Positions 27,501-39,160 of a DNA stretch of 64,000 nt are shown here, one piece after another (within the stretch, counting starts at the first letter, position 1; every line of letters starts with the position of its first letter). A program made the translations under genes and the position numbers. A model generated the notes under the pieces. It saw nothing but the letters and a program-made list of their open reading frames with translations. It ran no database searches and was not told where the DNA came from. The stretch is from Erythroxylum novogranatense (Eukaryota > Streptophyta > Magnoliopsida > Malpighiales > Erythroxylaceae), in assembly GCA_029891385.1 (NCBI GenBank), contig CM057231.1, positions 18,448,300 to 18,512,299 on the forward strand, in the 5' to 3' direction.

Positions 27501-27889
27501 ATTTTCGGATTTATTAGGCTTGGAAGGAAGCTCTCTTCTCCTCCCATCTTTTTCCTTCATGAATCAACGAAAAACTGAGCTTGAACCCCAAAAACCAAAC
27601 CCTAAGCTCTCCTTCTTTCTTCTCCGAAGTTTGCTCTCCCTTCTCTCTTCTCTCTTATTTTCTTAAGTCTTTCATTTCTGTGCTTCCTTATGCCTTATAC
27701 GACAACCACTGTCTTTTATATTGCCATGTCATTTAATAAATGGGGAATGACCCATATGCCCCTCCATTTAAGCCTATAAACTTAACCCCTTTAAGTAAAC
27801 TTCCAAAATTACCCCTTCCTTTTTGCCTTAAAAACTTTAGAGAAATGTCCCTCTATGTCTTACGAATCCATCGCTTCAAGAATCAGATC

Positions 27890-28700
27890 GATCGAAGCTC
27901 TATAGCTCAAGATATCTCAAAAATACTGAAGTCTGTTCTTCAGACTCGAGGCTGAATATTACACCTGACTTCCGACCCATATTTGAAAGGCTTAGAGGCT
28001 CCATTGTCGATTGGCTCCTTCATAACATTTGTCGTCCCATCTCTCTCTTTTAATTTTAAAAAAAAATCAGCTCAATCCGAGCTCTAGCGATCGATATATC
28101 TCCAAAATACTAAACACTGTTCAGCCATTACAACACCGAGACTGAGCTCTACCTTGAACTTCCGACCCGTATTTGAAAGTCTTGGAGGCTACCTTATAGC
28201 TCGGCTCCTTCATAACATTTGTAGCCCCATGTATCTATTTTAAATTCCAAAAATAATCAACTCAATATGAGCTCTATAGCTCAAGATATATCCAAAATAC
28301 CGAAGTCGGTTCAGCCATTACAAAACTGAGACTGAACTCTACACTTAACTTCCGACCCGAATTTGGAAGTCTTAGAGGCTCAATAGTTGATCGAATCCTC
28401 AATAACATTTATAGATATATGTCTCTAGTTTAATTTAAAAAAAGAATCAGATCGATCGGAGCTCTAGCGACTGATATAACTCCAAAATACTGAACACTGC
28501 TCATACCATTACATAGTTGAGACTGAACTCTATACCTCACTTCCGACCCATATTTGAAAGTCTTAAAGGCTACATTGTCGATCGGCTCCTTCATAACATT
28601 TGTAGCCCCATGTCTCTAGTTTAATTAGAAACAAGAATCAACTCAATCCGTGCTCTAGAGATCGAGATATATCCAAAATACTAAACACTATTCAAACTTT
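27890..28700. repeat. Internal ~190-bp tandem repeats, LTR 3
   Basis: Five units align one to one with those in LTR 2, with the same landmarks and spacing. Confidence 0.8.
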
Positions 28701-28865
28701 TATCACTGATCAGCTCAATTTGTTTCAATGCACCTTTTTCAATTTAATTCCAAAACTGATCAATCTAGTATGAAAAGATAGCAAAATGTCTTAGGAATCC
28801 AACACTTCGAAAATCAGGTCGATCGGATGTCGGACGAAGAAGTTATGGCCAAAACAAGGAAGAGA

Positions 28866-28905
28866 GGTCGATCGGCTGAAATTCTACCCCGCGGGCCGAT
28901 CGACC
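28866..28905. other. Conserved stem-loop in LTR 3 (perfect 11-bp stem)
   Basis: GGTCGATCGGC (28866-28876) is the exact reverse complement of GCCGATCGACC (28895-28905), with an 18-base loop between them. It directly precedes the variable CG-rich stretch. Confidence 0.75.
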
Positions 28906-30150
28906 AACTGTCGAGCGGGTCGCTCGCGTGCGCGCGCTCGCTCGCTGCCGAGCGGTCCGCGCGGGCACTCGCTGCCGAGCGATCGACCACGCGATCCGAC
29001 CTCTAAACTTCAAACTTTCATATCTTTTGACTCCGAGCTCCAAATAACACGCGGTTTGTTTCGTTGGAAAGCTAAGAGACAACTCTACCATTTTCAAGAA
29101 GGACTCAAAGACAAGCTCGGACACTAAAAGAATCAAAAGTTTGCTACAAGGTGACCGATCGATAAACTCCTCAACAGTACCAAAACTTGTAAACATCATA
29201 ACTTTAGATCCAGAACTCCAAATTTGACAAACTTGATGTCTATGGAAAGGTAAAAGAACCCTCTACAACTTTTATGAAGGCCTTAAGAATCAGATCGACC
29301 TCTAAATGGGTCAAAAACTCCACACAAAATTGACTGGTCGATCAGTTTCACACTAACCAGCATCAAAACTTCTAAAAATCATAACTTTATACTCCCTTGT
29401 CCAATATTTTCGTGCTTTATATCAATAGAAAGATAAAAACAAGCTCTACAATGTTCATCAAGAACTCCAAAACAACTTCAACCTCTATCTAAGTTAATTT
29501 TTCAATTGAAGTTTCTGCCCTGATATCCATCACCTACGCAATATCCAAATTTCACATTATCATATCTTTCAACCTCCATAACCAAAAATCACATATCATA
29601 CATCATTTTAAAGCTATTCAAATTCTCTATAACTTTCACGTAACTATTTACTCCAATTCAAACCACATCAGTACGGAAATCGCCTCAAAACACAACATAT
29701 ACCATCCTACACTTAGAGCATTTTCCAAAACCAAAGCAAAATACACTTAACTTTCAAAGATCATAACTTTCAATCCCGATATCGAAAAATAGCATACTTT
29801 ATGGCTACGAAAAGCTCTCAACATAAGCTACAATTTCATAAAGATCATTTCCTCAAATTTTGCCTAAACCAAAAGTCAACTTTTTACTCCAAAAAGTCAA
29901 ACTTTCTAATTTTCTTCAAAATATAACACTTTCACTAATTATTTCTTACTTTCAACTTCCATTTCAATCATCTCATCCACCTAAACTTTCATAACCAAGA
30001 CTAATCTTCAAAGTCATCAAAACCAATAAATTCCTTTTCTCATCAATTTCCTCAAGGCGTAAAAACTTCTATAACATAATTCATATCCGAAAACACTCAT
30101 TGAATTCATTTCATATCTCTAATTTGCCACTTAAGGATCGGGGTCCAACA

Positions 30151-31074
30151 TTATCCTTAAAAAAAATTCATTTTCAAAGTCTTTTCACAAATCATCAACA
30201 TAATTCATATATCAAACATATAGCAATTTTTCAATTCATTCAAGAAGCAATAAATGCAACCTTTGTGATGCAACTGAAATCATTAAACTTCCCTGATCCA
30301 AAGAAAACATTAGAGGCTTATTTACTCTATTATAAACATATACCCACCTTAAATTCGTTGCTTACGAAATTGGCTAAAGATGTCTTTCCTCTTACTCCTC
30401 TGGCCTCTCTTGATCCCCTTCTTGATTTCCTTCATAAATGACAAAATTCTCATTCAATAGGAATTCAAATTTGAGAACCCTAAGAAATACATTCACTAAA
30501 TTGATCTTAGAATGCTTAAACCTATACGATTCCTAAGCTTCATGAACCAAAACCTTTTTATATATCCAAAGTATAAAAATTAAACTTACCTTGAATCTTC
30601 ACCAATTTATGTGATTATTGGCTCTAAAGAAAGCTCTTCCCTTCGTCTTTCTTTTTCCCTTCTTAAGCAATCTCAAACTCTCTCTTTAAAACTAAGAAAA
30701 TATGAAACCTGGCTCAAAACTCCCTTCTTTTCTTTACTTCACCGAAAACTCTCTTGCTCACTTTTTGTTTTCATATTTCACTTTTTCTTTCTCTCCTATT
30801 TTTGTTTCTCTCTTCTTTAGGAAGAAGACAACACTTCTTCCTTCCCATTTTACCCTTAATGAATGAGAAAAGTCCACCTTGCCCTTCCTTTACTGCTTTA
30901 TTGTCTTTAACCTTAAGTAAACTACCAAAAATATCCCTTTATACATTCTTACCACTTTTTATTCAACTAACCCATGAAATAAATTTTAATAACATAGACA
31001 AAAAAATTGAACTCCCAAAAATTCACCTATCCAAACCTCATAATTATTTAAATCATGTTTAACTAAAAAAACGT
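30151..31074 (-). repeat. Remnant LTR related to element B (right part of landing site)
   Basis: Beginning with the second TTATC, this continues the related LTR interrupted at 12530. GATGCAACTGAAATC near 30269 and TTACTCTATTATAAACATA near 30322 match the order and content of 15029-15110 in LTR 1. GGCTCTAAAGAAAGCTCTT near 30617 matches 15500, and CCTTAAGTAAACTACCAAAA near 30912 matches 15775. Open frames here (30100-30441, 30611-30820, 30754-31062) are shadows without recognisable domains. The match stops at about 31070. Confidence 0.65.
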
Positions 31075-31681
31075 TCGGGGGCTAACATTCACTGTGCGCC
31101 GCTATTGCCATTCACTGGGCGCTCCTCTCTTCAAGCACTACCAGCTCCCTTCTCTTCTACTATAGCTGATGGGACAATTAAAGCCATCAACTGGTCCAAG
31201 TTTCTGTAGCACTAATTCTCTTCCACTTTGTTCTCTCCGTGCTCTTTTTTTTTCTTATATGGCCTCCTTTTATGTTTTTAAGGAAAATGCTCCCTACACA
31301 CAGCTAGGTTAAACACAACAATTATCTGCGTTATATAAGATGTCGACATGAAACGTAGACGTCTATGTTTCACAGACAGTGTTCCTTACTATTTTACTCT
31401 ATTGGTGTTGCCGTTTTGTGCATTATCTGTTGTCGTTTTGTGCTGTTGGCTTCCAAGGTTGGCCACTTTTTCTTATCTATTTTTTTCTTCCTTGATGAAG
31501 ACAAGCAAAAATAAATCTTTAGAAAATGACCTAAATATAATGCTTCTGACTCACTTTAATTCCTTTGCTCCCAAATTGTACCTAAAATTACATGTGAATT
31601 AAAGTGAGTATCTTAAACATTTTCATGTCAATAATCGCTAAGTGTAAATGATTAAATATATCAACAATTAAACACATATCA
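31075..31681 (-). repeat. Truncated LTR related to element F, reversed
   Basis: Read on the minus strand from 31681, the sequence TGATATGTGTTTAATTGTTG opens like the F LTRs (50384, 54838). It follows them for at least 300 bp, including TTTAAGATACTCACTTTAAT and TTTTAGGTACAATTTGG. Similarity fades toward 31075, where the B-related LTR begins. No PPT or PBS adjoins it. It is a degraded fragment of a related family, not a complete insertion. Confidence 0.65.
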
Positions 31682-32810
31682 ATTTTTTTAAAACAATAAA
31701 CAAAAATGACATCATTTGGTTATAAGAGTCTTCTTCAACCTCCAGCCAGGTCATAACAACCTAGTTCGTAACCCACTGGATACCAAATAAACCAAATCAT
31801 AAAAAACACCACAAAAAATATTTTTTAATTGTAGAAACACTTCCAAAATGTTTAATTGAAGGTTTCTACCATTAATTAAAAGAAAAATCCAAAAATAACT
31901 CTAAAATGAAAATTTTTTAATCTTAATTTTTTCCAAATTTCAAAATTCTCCAAAAACTAAAACGAGGTAGAGGTTATAATGCTCTAATACCACATGTAAG
32001 TCAATTCTAACTTATATATTCAACAATAATATATAAACTAAATGCCGAAGAAAACAAAATACCTCCATCTATTGATGTTTTTTCTTGAAGAGTCTACATT
32101 TTTAGAATTTGTCTAAGCTCTCAATTTCCAATTCGAGTATATTTTCAAAAGAAAAAAGAAGCTTACAGACTTCAACAATTTGAGTGGAAAAACATAAATG
32201 AATGTGCTCCCATTAAGCACATTTTCAGTTACCTTCAAAACATGACATTCATACCTATTAACTACATAACATTAGACTATGGCCCAATCACCACCACACA
32301 CAACTCTATTATTTGTCCATAGTTTTTGCAAGAACAAGATTACCTAGATCGAACACTTTTCATGAAATAGTTTGGGATTTAAAGGAAGTCACCAAAGGCA
32401 CTACAAAGAAAACAAGAGAGAGAGAGTGAAAGTGAAAGACTAGAGGAGTACCTGAGAACTAGAGAAGAAGGCTACTAGAATTAGAACACAACAACTAGCC
32501 AAGACATCCACAATTAATGCCAGATCATGAGAGTACCTGAGAACTAGAGAAGAAGACTACCACAATTGGAGCATTATAATCAAAGCCAAGACAACCACAA
32601 TCAAAGCCAAAACAAAGATAGCTTCATTGCCAAAATAATGAGAGGAAATAATAAGAGGAAACAAAATGGTCAGTTATGTTATCAAATAAAATAATTAGGG
32701 GCATTTATTTGGCAAAAAAAATTGTGGTGGAAAATTGTAGATGAAAGAATCTGGAACAAATTTGTGTTTTAGCTAAGAATAAAATCTCGCAGCTAAAACT
32801 TTTTGTTACA
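31682..32810. other. Unassigned AT-rich DNA with a possible tRNA-Met primer site
   Basis: I find no gene. On the minus strand around 31995-32010 there is TGTGGTATTAGAGCATTATA, preceded by ACTTACA. This looks like the LTR/PBS junction of a copia-type element, but no second LTR was recognised. An imperfect duplication of about 84 bp places GAGTACCTGAGAACTAGAG at about 32446 and again at about 32530. Confidence 0.4.
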
Positions 32811-33757
32811 AAATTTTTTCGTAAAAATATAATATAGCTAAAAGTTATAATAAGGGATAGATTCTACAAATAAAAATTTTTATCTAAAAAATTTTTGTTA
32901 TAAAATTAAGTTCACATTTAAAAAAAGTCACCAAAGCTTATTAGCTACAAAAAATATTTCATAACTTAAAAAGTTTTGCTATGAACTAAGTTTGCAGTCA
33001 AAAATTGTCACCAAATCTTATAAATATCAAAAATAACTTATTTTAAATGTAGCCAATGGTGTTTAAAAAATCTACAAAATTTTTAATGTTAGAGGTATTG
33101 TTTCAATAGCTACGATTTTGAAAATTCATAACCAAATAATGATTTTTAGTCAAATTATAGCAAAAGAAAACATATTCAAAACTCATGTGTGTGGTACTAA
33201 GGTTTTAGTTGCTAGAGAATGCTTATGACCATTCGTTTATATTATAGGTCTTAAACTGGCAACAAGTGGATAGTTGGAAAACTTTTTGATCATAATTTTT
33301 TTTCTTAAAAATATAGTTAGAAGTTATAATAGGGGAAGAATTATGTTTTATCAAATTTTGTAGCTAAAAACTTTTTGTTGTGAAATTAAGTTCACATTAA
33401 AAAAACGTCAACAAAGCTTATTATTTACAAAAAATATTTTGTAACTAAAAAACTTTTACTACAAAACCAAATTTGCATTAAAAAAATCTCCAAATCTTAT
33501 TAGATATGAATATCAAGCGTAGCCTATTTTAAACGGAGCTAATAGTTTAAAAAACCTATGAAATTTTTAATGTTAGAGATAGTTACGATTTTAAAATTTT
33601 GTAGTCAAGTAATAATTTTTAGTCAAACTGTAGCAAAATAAAACATAGCCAAAACTCGTGTTTGTTTTACTGAGGTTTTACTTCCTAGGGAATACTTATG
33701 ACCATGCATTTATATTATAGGTCTTATATTGGAAACAAATTGATAGTTGGAAGCATA
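32811..33757. repeat. Two-unit tandem duplication (~470 bp) with shorter repeats inside
   Basis: Unit 1 (about 32811-33285) and unit 2 (about 33293-33757) align along their whole length and end with ATAGGTCTTA, then AACAA and TAGTTGGAA. Inside each unit a word of the type TA(A/G)CTA(C/A)AAAAA with GTCACCAAA(G/T)CTTAT recurs at about 85 bp. The sequence resembles the subterminal repeats of some DNA transposons, but I found no terminal inverted repeats or transposase, so the class is open. Confidence 0.65.
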
Positions 33758-33871
33758 TCGCAGCATTAATAGAAAGGAAAAGGAAGGCTATTCAATTGAA
33801 ATTAAGCTATCCTTACAATGTAAGACTTTATTTCTTTCAACAACAATTTTTAGCATTATTAATTCACATTT
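33758..33871. other. Unassigned DNA left of element C
   Basis: No feature is seen. The sequence ends in the GTTGA target duplication of element C (33872-33876). Confidence 0.5.
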
Positions 33872-36800
33872 GTTGATGTACATCTCGTTCCCATACTAAG
33901 GATTAGAACCCTAAAATTCGGTATAATTGATCTATAAACGTGATTATAATTGGGATTGTGAATTATTTGTATTAAAATATTTTTTTAGTATAAGCATTGA
34001 TTTAGAATTTTCAGTGGAATATGAAAATTTTCTGGATTTTAGTACTTTTGGACTAGGAAAAAATGTCAAATGGCAGGAAAATTAATGAATAGTAGTAAAA
34101 ATAAGAGTCAAATGGTAGTGAACATTTTTATGAATGATATTAAGATTTAATGGCAAGTATCATTGAAAATTGGGAGAAATCTGGGTTAAAAATTGGAGGC
34201 AAATGGACTAGCTTATTAAAAGATCAAGAAGAGACCTTGAGAGAGTGACTTGCCACATCACTTATTAAGTGAAAGACCATATTTTGGTCTTTCACTTGCC
34301 AAAAATGACATATGCTTCATTTTTCCCAGCTTCTTCATTTCTTCATCTTCTCCATTCCTCTCCTTCACCCACGACATTCACTCTCACCCTCATCATATTG
34401 ACTTTTGTTCAACTGTTTCACCTTACTTCTTTAAGATTGATTGCCTCACTTTTCTTGTTACTAAAAGACCCAACCTATTCCACCTTTAAAAGGTGAAGAT
34501 CGTGTATAGGGAGGAGCTAGGGTTTCTTGGTAATGTGAAGGAGCTTTGGAGTGTTAAATGAAACTAATATGATGACTAATTTGAGATTGATGAATTGATC
34601 ACGAAATTTTCATGTGTGAGTCATGAGTGCTAACATGTATATGTAAATGTCTTGCTTTTGTATATGTGATGATATAATGTTGAATTAAATTGAGTAAATT
34701 TTGTTTTATGTATATGTCATGGGTGATGAAAGAAATTGATGTAAATGTTTTATTTTGGATAAGTATGATGAGTAATAATTCATATATTATTATGGATATG
34801 TATTTGAGGTAGAATGATCATCATAATGGTGTTAGAATAAGTACGAAAACTCAATGATGAATGGGTAAATGTATATGCTCTGTTTTTGGTTAATGATTAA
34901 ATATATATCATGAATTGTTTGTGAATGATATTGAATTGAAATGGAGTTGAGAATGAATAGTAGATGAAGTAGAAAGGGTGATCTATTGGATCCTAAATTT
35001 TATTTATTTTTATTTATTTTGTTATTTATTTTCTTAGAATTTAGTCCATTAAATTAGCAACCATGAATAAAAGTTAGAGTTAATAAATGGAGAATGTTAC
35101 AATTTAATTATAGTATAGTATGGTATTTAGTGGACTAAGGAGCTAATGGGCATTACATTGAATGTAAAATGGGAAAGCCAAGATAAAAATATTGTCTTCA
35201 TTTAAAAGAAGGAAGAAGAGGAAAATCATGGGAGTTATTAAAGAAAGAGAAATCGTGGAGGGAAGAAAAAGAAGATAAGAGTGCGTGGAAGCTAGGGAAA
35301 AAAGGAGAGAGAAGAAGAAGGAAGAGAAATCAAGTTTGTTATAGGTAAGCTTCATCATTTTTCTTCTTGCTTTGGTAGCAAAACAAAAAGGGTTAGGAAG
35401 AGAATGGGATTTTTTGTTGGGGGTAAAGGAAGAACCTAGTTGTATGTTATGGGTTTTCAACTAGGTTTTGGTTTTTCTAGCCTAGATAATCCATGGGTGG
35501 ATTAAGTTTAAGCTTAATTTTGTTCTTGATTATCAAAACCTTTTGAATATTGGATTGAATGGAAAATGTGTTTGATTGAATGAACTTGATTTATTGAAGG
35601 AAACCAAGAAAGCCCAAGGCAAGAATAAAAGGAAAGGCAATCTTGAATTTGGGATTTCCAAGCAAATTAGGTGGGTACTATATTTATGGTTAGTGTGATA
35701 ATGAGTCAATACTTGTTTGCTTGAGTACTTGAATTGCTTGAATTGAATTTTTGTGATTGATATAAAAATGCATGATGATTTATTACGGTGATTAGGCATT
35801 AAATGATGTTATCGAATTTTGTATGGATCAAAAGAAGAAAAAGCATAAGAAGTATGAGAATATGATTTTGATGAAATGGATTTGAGCATAAGAATTCGCT
35901 TGTGATTGGGCAATAAAGGAACCATTTCGTTTATCACATGCATATTGACTAAAGCCTTCTCCCGGTTGCCCGCTTGTGGCATATGAGATCCTAAGAATTG
36001 GACTCGTTTTGTTCAAGGTGTAAACTTCAGTTTCTCTATTTTGTTTCATGGGACCCTCGAGCCATTTGTTTGTGCATTGCATTTCGATCTGTAAGCATGA
36101 TGCATAATTGAGTGTTATGTTGATTATTGGGAGTTACATGACATGATTTATGTGAGAATGTGTTGAATTTTTGAGATTTAAAGTGGAATTGTGGATAATT
36201 TGATTGCTAAATGCATGAGATGTATATATATATGAATACATAATAAGCTTAACATTTGACTTGTTATCACTAGCTATAAATATATTAGCCACTGAGCTTA
36301 GTAGCTCAACCCATTATTTTTTCACTCCTCAGGTGAAGATTAAGAGTATTGGTGATCCTTAAAAAAGTTTGGCAAACTCCAAGAATAGAGACTTTTGTAA
36401 CTAAGTTAGTGACTTTTAGATAGCTTTATAAGCATATCAGCATGAAAATTCATTGTATTTTGTATTTTTTTAAGCTAATGGTGTGGCTTTTGATATGTAA
36501 CTAAAGCTGTTCAAACTATTTAATTTAGTAATGAAATTTGGATTCGATGAGGATTTTTGGTGTATGTGCATATGTATCTGGTGATTGAGTTCTTATTGAT
36601 GTGGTTAGAAATAGAAGTGCATGATAGAGTTGGAATTAAGGTTGTGTGTGTGTGTGTATGTTTTGTTCATGGATGTTTGTTGTTTGGGTTTTGTCTGAAG
36701 GTTTCGCCACAGCAAACCTCTTTAGAAGGGTGGTTTAGTGTTCAATTTTGTATCTTCGCCGCAACGAAGTTAGACTTTCTCCGTGGTGTAATTTTCCTGA

Positions 36801-38950
36801 AGGGTGCGGTTGTATGACCTTTGAGACTTCGCCATGGCAAACTTTTCCCAAAAGATCATTGTGTTTGACCTTCATAGTTCTCCGCAGTGAACATATAGTT
36901 TTCTGTGGAGAACTCGCCACTGCTGATGTAACATCTCGTTACCGAAGTGACGGGTATATCTGAAAATTGGATCGGGTCAGGTTAGAGTACAGGCAAATGT
37001 GAATTTTACATGATACATGCATCATAATTTCTATAGTCATCGGTAAATGATTATTGATGGCATAAGTATATTAATATACGTACATGTATGACATTTCCCG
37101 ATTGAATTGTGGAAAAATTGGAAATTGTGTGATAAGTGTATAAATGAGTTTCGAATAGGGAATTGGAATGAGAAAATTGAATTTAGAGGATTGAATTATG
37201 AGATTGGAGTGTAGGAATATGTAATTCCAAATTTTGTGAATTTATGGAAATTTTTCGGAATTTTAGAGAATCGAGACCGGACCGGAAAAATGGTATAGTG
37301 ACTGATTAATTGAATTCCGGGTCCGAGATTTATTGACAATTGATATGAGACAAATTGAGTTGTGATTTTAAGAGTTATTATTAATTGTTATTGCGAATCG
37401 GGAGAAATTAGAATCGAAATTGGATTGAGGTGGTTCGAATTGGGACTTAGAGCAAACAAGCCCTAAGTCATTTTATATATATATGTCTAAAGCATCGATT
37501 TAAATCGTTTTGCTTTTAAAATGATTGAGTTTCGCCATGGGTGGAGAGTAGCTTGGATTTGGAGATTCTTGGAGGATTTTCAAAGGGTTGAAAGCTAGAA
37601 TCAAGTAAGCTTCTTCTTCTTTATGATTTGAATCGTTTAATTTGATCATTGAGTGAGTAACGAAATTGTTTTGAGGATTTGAAAGTTTCGGAAGTTAGGT
37701 TTTGAGAAAACCGTTGATTTTGATTTGGGTTTTTAATGAATAATGGTTATTTGATGGATTTAAGGTTAGAAATGAGTTGAGTGTAGTATATGTAGTTGAT
37801 TGGGAGTGATTTGGAGTGTTTTAGACGGTTTAAACCGTAAGATCCGAGAAATTTCGGGTTTGGACGATTTTCGGGTTCGCACGTCGCGACGCAGATGAAC
37901 ACGCCTGCCGCGAAAGCCAACCCAGCGTGCACGTCGCGACGATAAGGAAATAATTTAATTGGTGAGCATGACGACGCGAGATAAGTCCGCACGTCGCGAC
38001 GAGTGGAGGATTTTACGCCTCGGCGAGAGGTGTGGATTCGTCGCGGCGAGGACATGTGAACCCGAAGAGAAATGGTTTATTTTTATAGGAAATTTTGAGG
38101 ATTAATTTTCTTATGAGTTTGGTTATTGGATCAATTGATTTTGAGACTAAGAATTGCATATGGGAGAATGAAATTAAGTGATTTTAAGGTGATTGTTACA
38201 AGTAATGAGTTTGAGGTTTAATTTCAATTGAATTGGTTCCTTGATGATTAATTGGATTTTAGAGATTGATTAATTGGAATTTAGAGGCTAAGATTTTGTG
38301 AATTGATAAGATGAGAATTTGGAATTTAATCGATGATTATCGGAATCTAGTGGCGAAGAGCATGTGAATGTGATTTCAATTGAAATGTGACTTTAGAGTA
38401 TGAAAATTTGTAAATTGAATTATGATATTTGGAATTATTATGAATTAGAGTGAAAGAGGATTGAGTTGGGAATATTTAGGGAATGTCATAACATGTACAA
38501 TACTCAGTGTATTTGCTACATTTGCTTTTTTTTTAATATTGGAAATTGTGCAATGAGTGATATTCGATTATTCTGATTGTTTTAGAGGCACCGATAGAGC
38601 AATTCCACGGGCAGTGCTAAGACTTCCAGGCTGTAGCTCGGAAGTGCAAGTGAGTAACCTAGTTGGTTTTTCAACCTTTATGTGTTTAATTTTCAGTACA
38701 TATGCCATGAGGAGTTATGGATGGATTATATGTGTTTGATTTGAGTGATTCTGGACTACGGTGTTCTAATAATTGGACCGCTATAGAAGTGTTAATTGTG
38801 CATAATTGTTCATAATTGATTTCAAATGGTGAGAATTAGGTATATGGAATTCTAATATGATGCATGTATTGTAAAGTGGACATGTGCATACATGCATATG
38901 AAGATGATCGAGATAAAAGGCGGTTGTGATCGGTGCGTACATCAGTATAT

Positions 38951-39065
38951 GAGCTTTAAGCTCGATGCACGAGGCTTCGTGCTGAACGATTGTCGAGCTA
39001 TATGCTCAACGATTAGGGCTTTTGAGCCCAATGTTTCGAGCCAATGGCTCAACGATATGAGCTCA
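38951..39065 (+). other. Series of six short inverted repeats (mini-hairpins)
   Basis: Consecutive short stems lie within 115 bp: GAGCTTTAAGCTC, GCACGAGGCTTCGTGC, GAGCTATATGCTC, GGGCTTTTGAGCCC, GAGCCAATGGCTC and TGAGCTCA, spaced by 3-14 bases. Most share the form GAGCN3-5GCTC. The 3' LTR repeats the series at 45101-45215, with small changes. Confidence 0.8.
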
Positions 39066-39160
39066 AAGCACGGTCACAACAACGAAAGAAAATGAAAGAG
39101 TCACATGCACATTGCATATATGAATGATTACATGTGAATTGTGTGAAAGGCATATCGCCT

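Larger units (their letters stand above)
12531..30150 (-). mobile_element. Element B: giant-LTR non-autonomous retrotransposon, LTR-int-LTR-int-LTR array
   Basis: Three copies of a 5.1-5.6 kb LTR alternate with two internal regions of 666 and 664 bp. Each LTR starts TGTTGGGACCCGATCC or a variant and ends GGATCGGGGTCCAACA or a variant on the plus strand (TG...CA, near-perfect terminal inverted repeats). Orientation is minus: each internal region has a purine tract (minus-strand AGAGGGGGAGAAT) at its left end and a tRNA-iMet PBS at its right end. The bases outside the whole array are TTATC at 12526-12530 and TTATC at 30151-30155, so the array behaves as one insertion. No gag or pol is present, so the enzymes must come from elsewhere. 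The PPT context (minus-strand GAATTTCGTGAACGAAATTC) is that of Tekay/Del chromoviruses, making such an element the likely partner. Confidence 0.93.
24562..30150 (-). repeat. Element B LTR 3 (5589 bp)
   Basis: This is the right copy and the longest. It contains the 190-bp repeats (27890-28700), the perfect 11-bp stem-loop (28866-28905) and a CG-rich stretch at 28910-28985 that differs from both other LTRs. It ends GGATCGGGGTCCAACA, followed by the target duplication TTATC at 30151-30155. Confidence 0.93.

Noticed and set aside
12531..30150. Reading the three ~6-kb repeats as a tandem satellite or segmental duplication of a gene region
   Set aside because: TG/CA ends, PPT and PBS at each internal edge and one outer target duplication show it is an LTR retrotransposon array.
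31348..31602. Possible small gene in the reversed F-related LTR fragment
   Set aside because: The region aligns (reversed) with the non-coding F LTR, and the frame shows no domain.
37747..38055. Minus-strand open frames rich in RRDVRT and ARRG (also 43969-44205)
   Set aside because: They arise from the palindromic CG-rich words in the D LTRs and have no family match I recognise.
38951..39065. Mini-hairpin series as a CRISPR array or tRNA cluster
   Set aside because: No identical direct repeats or regular spacers, and no tRNA cloverleaf or acceptor sequences.
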